Assembly: GCF_046254955.1 (NCBI RefSeq)
Contig: NZ_JBJXRG010000001.1
Location: 186,001-250,000, forward strand
Origin: Qipengyuania_C sp046254955
Lineage (GTDB): Bacteria; Pseudomonadota; Alphaproteobacteria; Sphingomonadales; Sphingomonadaceae
Direction: 5' to 3'
DNA: 64,000 nucleotides
Shown here: positions 1 through 8,894 of the stretch, piece by piece
How positions within the stretch are numbered: position 1 is the stretch's first letter
Layout of the letters: every line of letters starts with the position of its first letter
Notes under the pieces: generated by a model
What the model was told of the DNA's origin: nothing
The model's input: the letters and a program-made list of their open reading frames with translations, nothing else
Databases searched by the model: none
Made by a program: the position numbers and the translations under genes

Positions 1-166
1 GGTCGGTCATCTGTTTCTGCGCCTTCACACCGATCTCGGTCGCCTTCCCGGTGACCTTCCCAAACGCCTCGGTCCCGAAGACGGCCTTCGCCATTTCGTC
101 AAACCGCGTTTCCAGATCGCCGATCGCATTGCGCATCGAGTCCATGGGATTGTTTTCCTTGGCCAT
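1..166 (-). CDS. Partial small helical protein (phasin-like?), C-terminus beyond the window
   Basis: An open frame enters from the left edge and starts at ATG 166-164, preceded by GGAGAGGAA at good spacing. The 55 visible residues begin MAKENNPMDSMRNAIGDLET and continue as a charged, Ala/Lys-rich amphipathic helix with no signal peptide or membrane segment. No stop is reached inside the window, so the length is unknown. It lies downstream of a thiolase and a dehydrogenase on the same strand but beyond a terminator, so it is probably transcribed separately. A phasin-like or polyhydroxyalkanoate-associated role would fit the neighbours, but that is inference; the family is not recognised. Confidence 0.6.
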   Translation of the reverse strand, partial: MAKENNPMDSMRNAIGDLETRFDEMAKAVFGTEAFGKVTGKATEIGVKAQKQMTD

Positions 167-274
167 GCAATTCCTCTCCCGCTTACGAAGATCCATAGCC
201 CAAAATCGCCGCTGCGGCACGCACAAAGACGATGCGCAATTCTTCTGGCTGACGCAGAACGGCCCAGAACCAAG

Positions 275-307
275 AAAAACGCCGCCCGTGCACACGGCAC
301 GAGCGGC
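275..307 (-). terminator. Intrinsic terminator of the thiolase-SDR unit
   Basis: Arms 281-291 and 297-307 form an 11-bp stem with one mismatch around a 5-base loop. Read on the minus strand the stem is followed by GTTTTTC. It lies 47 bases past the stop of the dehydrogenase gene, where an end of transcription is expected. Confidence 0.75.
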
Positions 308-353
308 GATTGCTTGAATCAAGATCCCTCCTGCGCAGGAGCGACGGATATCC

Positions 354-1139
354 TTAGCGAGGGGCCATCCGGATCGCGCCGTCGAGGCGTACGTCCTCGC
401 CGTTGAAGTAGCCGTTCTCGATCATGGTCATGGCGAGATGGGCGTATTCTTCCGCATGGCCGAGACGCTTGGGGAACGGCACGCTGGCTGCCAGTGCTTC
501 CTTTACCTGCGGCGGGGCTGCATTCATCAGCGGAGTATTGAAGATGCCGGGCAGGATCGTGTTCACACGGATGCCCTCGCCCATCAGGTCGCGCGCGATT
601 GGCAGCGTCATGCCGATAACCCCGCCCTTGGAAGCGGAGTAGGCTGCCTGGCCGATCTGGCCATCTTCACCAGCAACGCTGGCGGTATTCACGATGGCAC
701 CGCGATCGCCGTCATCCGACAGCGGATCGAGCGTCATCATGCCCGCCGCCGACTTAGCGATGCAGCGGAAGGTACCAACAAGGTTGATCTGGATGATGAA
801 GTTGAACGCATCGAGCGGGAAGTGGCTGATCTCGCCCGTATTCCGATCGCGCTTCGCCGTCTTGATCGCATTGCCAGTGCCCGCACAATTTACCAGGATA
901 CGCTCCTGACCGTGTGCAGCGCGCGCCTTTTCGAACCCGGCATCGACGCTGGCCTCGTCGGTCACATTCACTTCGCAGAAGATACCGCCAATTTCCTCGG
1001 CGACCTTGGTGCCCTTCTCTTCCTGCAGGTCGAATATGGCGACTTTGGCGCCTTTTGCGGCGAGCGCGCGGGCGGTCGCTTCGCCAAGACCCGATGCCCC
1101 GCCGGTAACGATGGCGGGCGTATTGCTGCTGACTTCCAT
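354..1139 (-). CDS. Short-chain dehydrogenase, 3-hydroxyacyl-CoA dehydrogenase type-2-like
   Basis: A 261-residue classical SDR that would oxidise or reduce a hydroxyacyl-type substrate with NAD(P). The cofactor glycine motif TGGASGLG is at residues 12-19, VNCAG at 83-87, the catalytic serine in NTAS at 154, and the YSASK pair at Tyr167 and Lys171. The insertion between the NAG motif and the serine and the overall length resemble the HSD17B10-like group that acts on 3-hydroxyacyl-CoA. The thiolase gene ends only 27 bases upstream on the same strand, so the two probably form an operon for beta-oxidation or acetoacetyl-CoA chemistry. The exact substrate cannot be read from sequence. Confidence 0.9.
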   Translation of the reverse strand: MEVSSNTPAIVTGGASGLGEATARALAAKGAKVAIFDLQEEKGTKVAEEIGGIFCEVNVTDEASVDAGFEKARAAHGQERILVNCAGTGNAIKTAKRDRNTGEISHFPLDAFNFIIQINLVGTFRCIAKSAAGMMTLDPLSDDGDRGAIVNTASVAGEDGQIGQAAYSASKGGVIGMTLPIARDLMGEGIRVNTILPGIFNTPLMNAAPPQVKEALAASVPFPKRLGHAEEYAHLAMTMIENGYFNGEDVRLDGAIRMAPR

Positions 1140-1166
1140 GAATAATTCCTCTTGGATTTGAGTGAT

Positions 1167-2339
1167 TTAGAGCGCTTCGACGATGGTGACATTGGCGACG
1201 CCGCCGCCTTCGCACATCGTCTGCAGGCCGTATTTCTTGTCTTGCGCCTTGAGCGCATGGACCAGCGTCGCCATCAGCTTCGTGCCGGACGCACCAAGCG
1301 GATGGCCCAACGCGATCGCGCCGCCGTTGACGTTGAGCTTGTCTGGATCGGCACCGGTATGCTTGAGCCAGGCGAGCGGCACGGGCGCAAAAGCCTCGTT
1401 GACCTCGTAAAGGTCGATCTCGTCGATCTTCATGCCAGCACGCTCAAGCGCCTTGTCGGTGGCGAACAGCGGCTCTTCGAGCATGATAACCGGGTCACCT
1501 GCAGTCACGGTGAGATTATGGATCCGCGCCATCGGCGTGAGCCCGTATTTCTTGAGCGCCTCTTCCGACACGACCAACACCGCGCTGGAACCGTCGCAGA
1601 TCTGGCTCGACGAAGCAGCGGTGATGCTGCCGTCTTCGCTCAGCAACTTGACTCCCGCGATCCCTTCCAGCGTCGCATCGAAGCGGATGCCCTCATCGAC
1701 CGTGTGCATTTCCTCGCCCTCAGGCGTTTCGATCTGGACGGGGACGATTTCGGCATCAAACGCGCCCGACTTGGTCGCGGCGATGGCCTTTTCGTGACTG
1801 CCAAGTGCAAAGCGGTCAAGATCGTCCTTCGAGAAGCCATGCTTCTTGACGATCATCTCCGCTCCCATGAACTGCGAGAACTGCACCCCAGGGAACTGCG
1901 CCTGGAGCTCGGGCGACATGTAATGGCCAAGGCCTTCCTTCATATGGAACATCGCGTTCGAGCCCATCGGCACGCGGCTCATGCTTTCGACACCGCTCGC
2001 GATAACGGCATCCTGCGTCCCGCTCATCACCGCTTGCGCGGCAAACTGGATCGCCTGCTGCGAAGAGCCGCACTGGCGATCGATCGTCACCGCCGGGGTT
2101 GAATTGGGAAGATGCTTTGCAGCCAGCACGCCCATGCGTCCCACCTGCATTGCCTGCTCGCCCGCCTGCGTGACGCAGCCGGTGATCACATCGTCGATTC
2201 CCGCCGGATCGATCCCGCTACGCTCGACAATAGCGTCGAGCGACTTTGCCAGAAGGTCGACCGGATGGACACCGGCAAGGCGCCCTCCCCTGCGTCCGCC
2301 AGCGGTTCTTACGGCATCGACGATATAGGCGGTAGGCAT
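1167..2339 (-). CDS. Acetyl-CoA acetyltransferase / thiolase family protein
   Basis: A 390-residue thiolase, which condenses or cleaves acyl-CoA thioesters. All catalytic elements are present: nucleophile Cys90 in DRQCGSS, NEAF around 314-317, His346 in GGAIALGHPLGASG and Cys376 in CEGGG. I chose ATG at 2339 because GGAG lies six bases upstream; the in-frame TTG at 2351 would put that Shine-Dalgarno sequence inside the gene. It is the first gene of a two-gene unit with the SDR. Whether it works in degradation or in acetoacetyl-CoA synthesis is not decided by the sequence, although the partner dehydrogenase favours acyl-CoA turnover. Confidence 0.93.
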   Translation of the reverse strand: MPTAYIVDAVRTAGGRRGGRLAGVHPVDLLAKSLDAIVERSGIDPAGIDDVITGCVTQAGEQAMQVGRMGVLAAKHLPNSTPAVTIDRQCGSSQQAIQFAAQAVMSGTQDAVIASGVESMSRVPMGSNAMFHMKEGLGHYMSPELQAQFPGVQFSQFMGAEMIVKKHGFSKDDLDRFALGSHEKAIAATKSGAFDAEIVPVQIETPEGEEMHTVDEGIRFDATLEGIAGVKLLSEDGSITAASSSQICDGSSAVLVVSEEALKKYGLTPMARIHNLTVTAGDPVIMLEEPLFATDKALERAGMKIDEIDLYEVNEAFAPVPLAWLKHTGADPDKLNVNGGAIALGHPLGASGTKLMATLVHALKAQDKKYGLQTMCEGGGVANVTIVEAL

Positions 2340-2676
2340 GAAGGTCTCCAATTGAAATGCAATCTGTGCCAGCGGGCTATTGTCCGCCGGTCAGCCGGTC
2401 AAGCGCTATGGCGACGCGACTAGCAAAAAACGCGCGAAAATCTGATTCGAACCGAGTGTTGCAACAAAGTTACGCCGACCATGTAATTTCATCGGAGACT
2501 ACCCATTCCCTTTCCATAGTGTGGCGACACAGCCTAGCAGGACTGTTGGGACTGAATCATTTGCGTGCGTGGACTGCAATTTATGCGCGCAATGTATTGC
2601 CCGGGGCCGAGCCATCGGCCTCTGGTTTATCAAAGCAGTGCCTTGAAAACACTGTGAAACTTATGGGGTACATTAC
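2340..2676. other. Divergent intergenic region, thiolase / receptor 1
   Basis: These 337 bases carry no credible gene. They must hold the promoters of the minus-strand thiolase and the plus-strand receptor, but I see no convincing -35/-10 pair. A short hairpin, GGCCGA 2605-2610 with TCGGCC 2615-2620, lies in the probable leader of the receptor mRNA. Confidence 0.6.
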
Positions 2677-5600
2677 ATGAAGAAATTGACCAGCCTGAAG
2701 GTCGGCACTGCGCCGATTGCCTTGGGTGTTGCAATGCTGGCTTCTCCAGCTTTCGCTCAGGACGCACAGGATGCATCCAGCGATGATGCAATCGCCACCG
2801 ATGAAGTTATCGTCGTTACCGGCTCGCGTATCGTTCGCCCGAACCTTGAAGCTGCCAGCCCAATTGCGGTGGTTTCAGGCGATCGGGTCGTTGAACAGGC
2901 AGACATTACGCTTGAAAGCTACCTGAACACCTTGCCGCAGGTTAACCCGGCCGGCACTTCAACTTCGAACAATCCCGGCAACGGTGGCCAATCGAACATC
3001 AACCTGCGTGGCCTTGGTGCCAACCGCAACCTGGTTCTCCTCAATGGTCGCCGTCCGATGGTGTCGGATAACTCGCAGCGCGTTGACATCAATACGATCC
3101 CACAAGGTCTGATTGAGCGTGTTGAAATCGTTACCGGTGGTGCTGGTGCGGTGTACGGTGCGGACGCTCTTGCAGGTGTTACCAACTTCATTCTTAAGGA
3201 TGACTTCGAAGGCGTCGATCTTCGCGCCACATACCAGAACGTTCTTGATGAATGGGATGGTGAAGAATACCAGATCTCTGGCGTGATCGGCGGCAACTTT
3301 GCCGACGGACGCGGTAACATGGCACTTGCCGTCGAACACTCAAGTCGTGAAGCAATGCTTAAGGGGCAACGCGCTTTCGCTGCTCAGGCTACTTCTACAA
3401 CCGGAACCTTCCCGACTGGCTCGGTTCGTGACGGTTCGAACCCATTTGACCAAGCCGCGATTGACGCTTTGTTCGCCAGCTATGGGTCCGACCCATCCGA
3501 TTTTCCGGCTGCAGGGACTACGGGCATCGGCTTTAATACCGATGGCTCACTTTTCGGTATCGGTATCTTCAACAGTGACCGCAATGTAACGAACTTCCGC
3601 GATGGCGTTGACTCGGCTGCAAATCCGAACCTCAACTACTTCCCGGATTTCTACACCTACAACTTCGATATCATCAACTACCTCGTTCTGCCCTACGAAC
3701 GCACAAGCGCGTTCCTGACAGGTCACTACGAGATCAATGATGCAATTGAGGTATTCACCCAGGCTTCTTGGGTTGAGTATAGCTCGGCAACCGCGCTCGC
3801 ACCGACACCAATCGGCACGCGGGTTGAAAGCCTGACTGGAACTAACTCGACACGGGCAAAATCAGGCCTGATTGAGCCGGGTGCAAACGTGACAGCTCTG
3901 CTGGTACCAACGACAAACCCGTTCATTCCGGCTGACCTTGCGACACTGCTCGCTTCGCGCACTGGCGATGATACCAACATCGTTGGCTCTGGCCCGACCG
4001 AAGCTTTCACGATTGCAAAGCGCTTCCTGCCGACCGGTCTGCGTCAGCAGAATTTCAATAACGAAATCATCCAGGGCCTGGTTGGCCTTCGCGGTGAATT
4101 TGCTCCAGGTTGGCGTTACGAGATCTATGCTTCTAAGGGTCGCACGACTCAGAATGTTGATCTCGACGGTAACGTCAACGTTCAGCAAGTTCAAAACCTG
4201 CTCGAAGCACCGGATGGCGGTGTCTCGATCTGTGAAGGCGGCTTCAATCCCTTCGGTGCTGGTCAACCGCTATCGCAGGCTTGTGTCGACTACGTGTCTG
4301 CACCTACCTCTACGACGACTGAGTTCAATCAGGAGATCTATCAGGCCTACATCGCTGGCGATGTGACCGAACTCCCGGCTGGTCCATTGTCAGTCGTTAT
4401 TGGTGCGGAGCAGCGGAAGTTTGACTACTTCTACGATGCAGGTTCGCTCAGCGGCCCGATCGCAGGCTTCAACACCGGTACGAACGATGAAGGCACGAAC
4501 AAGTTCACCGACTTCTTCGCGGAAGTGAACATCCCGCTCGTTTCTGATGGCTTCTTGGATTACATGGAAGTTTCGCTTCTTGCACGTAACTCGAAGAGCG
4601 ACTTCAATGACATCCAGAATGGCATTGACGGCGACAGCCAGAGCGACTGGACTTACGGCGCAACTTTCACGGCCGACGTGAATGACAATTTCCGCGTTCG
4701 CGGTAGCTACCAACGTGCGGTGCGTGCACCGAACTTTGGTGAGTTGTTTGCTGGCGGTGGTTCGTTCCCGCAGTTCTATGATCCTTGCTCGGTAAGCAGT
4801 AACTTCCGCCAGAGCGGTGGCGATGCTGCACGCCAGCTCTGTATCGATGCTGCTGCGTTTGGCACCAACTTCAGCGAGACTGCTGTTGATGTATATGAGC
4901 AGACACCGGGTAGTCAGGTTTTCCTCGGCTATACAGGCAATACAGACCTGAAACCCGAGAAGGGTACAACCTTCACTCTTGGTGCAGTATTCAACGCGTT
5001 CGGCCTGGCCGGGTCGCTTGACTACTACAACATCAAGGTGACTGACGCGATCCTGCAGCCCGATCCGAACGTGATCATTGCGGCTTGTTACGGTCTGCTT
5101 CCAGGTACAAACGAAAGCCTCGATTCGAGCAGTCCTTTCTGTTCGGGCTTCTTCCGCGTACCATACATCTTGCAGATCGTTCTGGATCCGGCACTCGGTG
5201 GTGACGCCTCTGGCTACTTCACCTTCCAGAACCAGGGCAAGTTCAAGACTTCAGGTCTCGATCTTCAGCTGGCTTATAGCCTTCCGACCGAGTTCATCGG
5301 TCCGGAATCGAAGATCGATTTCAACCTGCTGGTCAACTACCTGATCGACTTCAAGGTCGAAGAACTGCCTGGTGTGACAATCAACTATGCCGATACGGCT
5401 TCGTACTTCGGTGCAGGTCTGGGTACGAGCTTCCCACGTTGGAAAGCCAATCTCCAGATGGACTTCGCCATGACCGAAGACATCTCGCTCGATACGCGGA
5501 TCCGCTATATCGACGGCATGAAGAACCGTGCATCGGTGCAGTATATCGGTGAATCATTCACCGGACCAAGCGCTGCAGTTTACGTTGACACGGCAATCGA

Positions 5601-5757
5601 GTTCAATGTTGATCCGATGACCTTCCGTCTTGGTGTGAACAACCTGTTCGACAAGGGCCCGCAAGAATATGCCCCGAACTCACAGTCAGGCACCGATCCG
5701 TCACTCTATGACATTTACGGTCGTCGGGTGTTCGTGTCGGGTCGTCTGAAGTTCTAG
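2677..5757 (+). CDS. TonB-dependent outer-membrane receptor 1
   Basis: A 1026-residue receptor that would import a large ligand through the outer membrane using TonB energy. Residues 1-27 are a signal peptide ending ASPAFA before QD. A TonB box region (DEVIVVTGSR) follows at about 42-51, then the plug with LRGLGANRNLVLLNGRR and GAGAVYGADALAG. The rest is a beta-barrel with several long, cysteine-containing loops, and the last residue is Phe, as expected for BAM substrates. It is at the large end of the family, which suits peptide or oligosaccharide ligands better than simple siderophores (inference). A TPR-sulfotransferase follows in the same direction after a terminator. The ligand is unknown. 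Confidence 0.93.
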   Translation: MKKLTSLKVGTAPIALGVAMLASPAFAQDAQDASSDDAIATDEVIVVTGSRIVRPNLEAASPIAVVSGDRVVEQADITLESYLNTLPQVNPAGTSTSNNPGNGGQSNINLRGLGANRNLVLLNGRRPMVSDNSQRVDINTIPQGLIERVEIVTGGAGAVYGADALAGVTNFILKDDFEGVDLRATYQNVLDEWDGEEYQISGVIGGNFADGRGNMALAVEHSSREAMLKGQRAFAAQATSTTGTFPTGSVRDGSNPFDQAAIDALFASYGSDPSDFPAAGTTGIGFNTDGSLFGIGIFNSDRNVTNFRDGVDSAANPNLNYFPDFYTYNFDIINYLVLPYERTSAFLTGHYEINDAIEVFTQASWVEYSSATALAPTPIGTRVESLTGTNSTRAKSGLIEPGANVTALLVPTTNPFIPADLATLLASRTGDDTNIVGSGPTEAFTIAKRFLPTGLRQQNFNNEIIQGLVGLRGEFAPGWRYEIYASKGRTTQNVDLDGNVNVQQVQNLLEAPDGGVSICEGGFNPFGAGQPLSQACVDYVSAPTSTTTEFNQEIYQAYIAGDVTELPAGPLSVVIGAEQRKFDYFYDAGSLSGPIAGFNTGTNDEGTNKFTDFFAEVNIPLVSDGFLDYMEVSLLARNSKSDFNDIQNGIDGDSQSDWTYGATFTADVNDNFRVRGSYQRAVRAPNFGELFAGGGSFPQFYDPCSVSSNFRQSGGDAARQLCIDAAAFGTNFSETAVDVYEQTPGSQVFLGYTGNTDLKPEKGTTFTLGAVFNAFGLAGSLDYYNIKVTDAILQPDPNVIIAACYGLLPGTNESLDSSSPFCSGFFRVPYILQIVLDPALGGDASGYFTFQNQGKFKTSGLDLQLAYSLPTEFIGPESKIDFNLLVNYLIDFKVEELPGVTINYADTASYFGAGLGTSFPRWKANLQMDFAMTEDISLDTRIRYIDGMKNRASVQYIGESFTGPSAAVYVDTAIEFNVDPMTFRLGVNNLFDKGPQEYAPNSQSGTDPSLYDIYGRRVFVSGRLKF

Positions 5758-5784
5758 TCACTCTGGAACAAATTTGACCAATTT

Positions 5785-5817
5785 AGGGGGCGGGCTTCGG
5801 TCCGCCCCCTTCATTTT
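5785..5817 (+). terminator. Intrinsic terminator after receptor 1
   Basis: Arms 5785-5793 and 5802-5810 pair perfectly over 9 bp (AGGGGGCGG / CCGCCCCCT) around an 8-base loop and are followed by TCATTTT. It lies 28 bases after the receptor stop and separates the receptor from the sulfotransferase gene. Confidence 0.8.
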
Positions 5818-5885
5818 GGCTTTTGCCTTTCTATAACTCCTCCCTAACCATCGCAGATCAACCGTAACTTCCGGTAGGGTCAAAT

Positions 5886-7877
5886 ATGAACTCCATCGTC
5901 TCCACAATGCAGCAGGCGGTCGCGGCAATTCAGAGACAAGATTTTGCGACCGCGCAAAAACTTGCAACTCAAGCTGCGCGCCTTCATCCAAAGAATCCAC
6001 AAATCCTCCAGGTTCTTGGCGTCGCACAAGCCGAAGGGGGTGATCCCAAGTCAGGTTTGCGCACCATGGAGAAAGCACTCAGCTTGGCACCGGATAATGC
6101 CGATCTCCGCTTCAATGTCGCGAAAGCTGCCTTTCAGACGGGGCAACACGCCAAAGTCGAATCCATTTGCAAACCGTTGGGAGATCAGCCGGCGGCACTC
6201 CACCTGCGAGCTCTGGCGTTGAAAGAGGCGGGTAAAGTGAACGCAGCAGTTGCGCTTTTCGCAAGTGCCCTAAAGCAGCAACCCGGCGACGCTCAGCTTC
6301 TGAACAACTATGGTAACGCATTGATCGCAGCAAACCGGGCAGATGATGCAATCACTGCTCTCGCCTCCGCCAAGAAAAATGAACCCAAATCAGCTCAGAT
6401 CACAATGAACCTGGGGCGGGCGCATACATCGGCAGAGCGATTTGAGGAGGCGCTTGAACTGTTTCGAGAGGCTGCATCCTTGGATCCAAGCGATGGCGAA
6501 GTGCTGTTCGAGCTCGGCAAATCACTCGTCAGATACTCGTGCCACGATGAAGCTTTGCCATTGCTAAGCGAGGCCGCTCGCAAGGGCATCCGTGATCCGG
6601 AAGTATTCAATCAAATAGGAACTTGCTATGCTGCTTTAGAACTACGCCAAGAGGCGGAAAACGCTTACCGGATGGCGATCCAACTCGATCAAGAGAACTT
6701 GCGTGCGTATCTCAATCTGGGCCTGTTGATGGAGCAAGACAACAGACTGGATACCCTTGAGCGATTAATAGCAGAGGCTGATAAAGCAGGTCTCTCTGGA
6801 CCTGACGTAGACCATTTGCGAGCTCTCGTATTGCAGCGGGAGGGTAAGCTTCAGGAAGCACTCGAACTTGCGCGGGAGTCCGAGCCGGAATTCGTGGATG
6901 GTGTCCTGCATCAAGAGTTTATTGGCAAGACGGCTGACAGGCTCGGCCAATTCGACATGGCTTTCGAAGCATTCAGCAAAATGAACGCTGCAATGGCGCT
7001 TAGGCCTGAAGCCCGTGAATTTGAAGGTACGGAACACAGCGCAATCATCCGCAAGCGGACCGAGACGGTTTCCAGTGAATGGTTCAATTCTTGGGGTGAT
7101 TTAGCCGGAATAGAAGACCGAAAAGATCCGATTTTTCTTGGCGGATTTTTACGGTCAGGGACAACGCTTCTCGACACAATCTTGATGGGCCATTCGTCGC
7201 TTCATGTGCGCGAAGAAGAGGCCATGATTGCGCGACTGGAAGATGCCGCTGGCGATATCGCAAACCTAGCGCAAATGAGCCACCAGGAAGTTGGTAACCT
7301 ACGGCAGGTCTATTTCGCGGAATTGGAGAGAACCGCTCCCATGCCGCACGACCAGATACTGGTAGACAAATACCCGCTCATGACCGTCAGAGCAGCATAC
7401 CTTCATCGCGCATTCCCTGGCGCAAAGTATATATTCACGCTCAGGCACCCGTGCGATGTTGTACTCAGCTGCTGGATGCAGAATTTCCGTATCACGCGTG
7501 CCATGTCGAGCTTCCTAACTTTGGAAAACGCAGCAAAGCTCTACGACGCGACAATGGCCCAATGGCAGCAGTGCCGCACGGTCATGCCCCTCGACATTCA
7601 CACAATCCGATATGAAGATATGGTCGAAGATCTCGAAAGCGAGCTTCGCCCGCTCATGAAATTCCTTGACCTAAAATGGTCCGACGACCTTCTGGACCAT
7701 CAGAAGACAGCAAAAGACCGCGGGTACATTCGCACGCCAAGTTATTCTCAGGTCACCGAGAAGGTCTACACACGTGCAAGCGGGCGGTGGGAGAACTACC
7801 GCAAACACCTTGAGCCGATCCTGCCGGTGCTAGAACCCTGGATAGAAAAATTCGGCTACGAGTCGCTCGAAAACTAG
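5886..7877 (+). CDS. TPR-repeat sulfotransferase 1
   Basis: A 663-residue two-part protein. Residues 1 to about 390 are tandem helical TPR repeats, normally a peptide- or protein-binding superhelix. The C-terminal part is a PAPS-dependent sulfotransferase. Its 5'-phosphosulfate loop is FLRSGTTLL with Arg423-Thr427, and its 3'-phosphate element RHPCDVVLS carries Arg520 and Ser528. There is no signal peptide, so it should act in the cytoplasm. The start ATG has GGTAGGG upstream. The frame is visibly more A+T-rich than neighbouring housekeeping genes (24 of 60 bases are G+C at 6601-6660). Its stop overlaps the stop of the convergent oxygenase gene. The acceptor is unknown; a tyrosylprotein-sulfotransferase-like role is possible. 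Confidence 0.88.
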   Translation: MNSIVSTMQQAVAAIQRQDFATAQKLATQAARLHPKNPQILQVLGVAQAEGGDPKSGLRTMEKALSLAPDNADLRFNVAKAAFQTGQHAKVESICKPLGDQPAALHLRALALKEAGKVNAAVALFASALKQQPGDAQLLNNYGNALIAANRADDAITALASAKKNEPKSAQITMNLGRAHTSAERFEEALELFREAASLDPSDGEVLFELGKSLVRYSCHDEALPLLSEAARKGIRDPEVFNQIGTCYAALELRQEAENAYRMAIQLDQENLRAYLNLGLLMEQDNRLDTLERLIAEADKAGLSGPDVDHLRALVLQREGKLQEALELARESEPEFVDGVLHQEFIGKTADRLGQFDMAFEAFSKMNAAMALRPEAREFEGTEHSAIIRKRTETVSSEWFNSWGDLAGIEDRKDPIFLGGFLRSGTTLLDTILMGHSSLHVREEEAMIARLEDAAGDIANLAQMSHQEVGNLRQVYFAELERTAPMPHDQILVDKYPLMTVRAAYLHRAFPGAKYIFTLRHPCDVVLSCWMQNFRITRAMSSFLTLENAAKLYDATMAQWQQCRTVMPLDIHTIRYEDMVEDLESELRPLMKFLDLKWSDDLLDHQKTAKDRGYIRTPSYSQVTEKVYTRASGRWENYRKHLEPILPVLEPWIEKFGYESLEN

Positions 7878-8584
7878 CTCGAATATCGCAGCCAACCAGT
7901 TATCGAATAGCGTGTTTCCTCGACCCATGGCGCCACAACTGATACGCAGTGCTTTATCGGGACGCTGAAAATCCGCAGACTGTTGAATGCGGGTATAAAC
8001 CCCGAAACTGACTTGCCGCTCTCCAGCAGAAGAAGCCCCCCCCAATCCATGGACCAATGCGGGGTGAGGCTGAACACATATGCAGCGAGCCGGTTTTTCC
8101 CTTCAACGTCATCATCGTGATTGGTGAGGAAACTCCCCGCGCGATACGCTGTCGCTTGCGCATCGACGAAATCGATCGCCTCCAGGCCGGTCACCCCCCT
8201 TAGATACTGCAATGTGGCCGGAGAATTCATTAGGTCTGAGAACTTATCGATCGCCAGCCCTCTGTCGGCGCGTTCGGCGGGATCCTCCGATACCCGTATC
8301 GAACGGTAACGGTACTGTAACTCGTCCAGGGCCGCGGTATGAGTCAGCAGCGTGATATTTGCTCGCTGTTCATCGGATAACTCCTCGAAATCCGCTGCAC
8401 TCATTTCATAAGTCTTGCCGTTGCCAGTGAATATCTCTTGCCAGCGACCAACACTTTGCAGTTCTAGTAGCAAAGATTCAGCGGCATCATCGGTCAGGAA
8501 ATTATCGATCGCTGTCGATCCGGTCTTGGCGAACTCGGATACCGAATCTGGCGATGGCGACTTAGCGAGTATAGCGAGTTTCAT
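7874..8584 (-). CDS. 2OG-Fe(II) oxygenase, OGFOD/Tpa1-like
   Basis: A 236-residue single-domain 2-oxoglutarate/Fe(II) dioxygenase, probably a hydroxylase. The iron ligands are His156 and Asp158 in NHDDD and the distal His212 in IKHCVSVV. Arg225, within ETRYSITGW, is placed to bind 2-oxoglutarate. A WGG turn and NSLRIF strand complete the usual double-stranded beta-helix pattern. It is convergent with the TPR-sulfotransferase and the two stop codons share the palindrome CTAG. Relatives with this C-terminal pattern hydroxylate protein prolines, but the substrate here is unknown. Placement between receptor and sulfotransferase genes suggests a common pathway (inference). Confidence 0.85.
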   Translation of the reverse strand: MKLAILAKSPSPDSVSEFAKTGSTAIDNFLTDDAAESLLLELQSVGRWQEIFTGNGKTYEMSAADFEELSDEQRANITLLTHTAALDELQYRYRSIRVSEDPAERADRGLAIDKFSDLMNSPATLQYLRGVTGLEAIDFVDAQATAYRAGSFLTNHDDDVEGKNRLAAYVFSLTPHWSMDWGGLLLLESGKSVSGFIPAFNSLRIFSVPIKHCVSVVAPWVEETRYSITGWLRYSS

Positions 8585-8894
8585 ATGACGATTCGCACCA
8601 CATAGTTCAATTTAAGCTGATTGCGCGTTGGCAGGCCATTCTCGGCAAAAATTGTCATTTATCAGTCTATCAGATCAAAAATCCACTGTTCCTTAGGCGC
8701 AACTACGCACTTGTGTTGCCAGATCACCACACGCCGCCGGGGGTTTGCAGCCCAAAACAGATTTCAATTGCGATCATTTCCTGCCTTGCCCATCACGCGA
8801 GGTAGCAAATCTGCGTTTTCGCGGATGGGACTTGCTATTTGTACTTAAACCAGCGGCCCGGGGTTAGAGGCCGTTCGAGGGGGACTCGAAAAAC
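8585..8894. other. Divergent intergenic region, oxygenase / receptor 2
   Basis: A 310-base gap between a minus-strand oxygenase and a plus-strand receptor. It is A+T-rich near the oxygenase and contains no convincing gene; an open frame across 8621-8848 lacks an ATG, a ribosome site and any recognisable composition. Promoters for both sides should be here, but none matches a consensus well. The last 20 bases hold the hairpin listed separately. Confidence 0.6.
8874..8890 (+). promoter_or_regulatory. Hairpin presenting the Shine-Dalgarno of receptor 2
   Basis: TTCGAG (8874-8879) and CTCGAA (8885-8890) are perfect complements flanking GGGGA, which is the only plausible Shine-Dalgarno sequence for the ATG at 8895. 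In the folded form the ribosome site would sit in the loop. It may tune translation, but six base pairs can occur by chance. Confidence 0.35.

Noticed and set aside
438..1145. Long open frame on the plus strand opposite the dehydrogenase gene
   Set aside because: It mirrors the SDR codon pattern, has no ribosome site, and its translation is Arg/His-rich without any domain.
1152..2102. 316-codon frame opposite the thiolase
   Set aside because: Shadow of a gene with complete catalytic residues; low-complexity Arg/Asp/His composition.
8621..8848. 75-codon frame that might be a precursor peptide for the modification enzymes
   Set aside because: No ATG, no ribosome site, no leader/core pattern; not supported as a gene.
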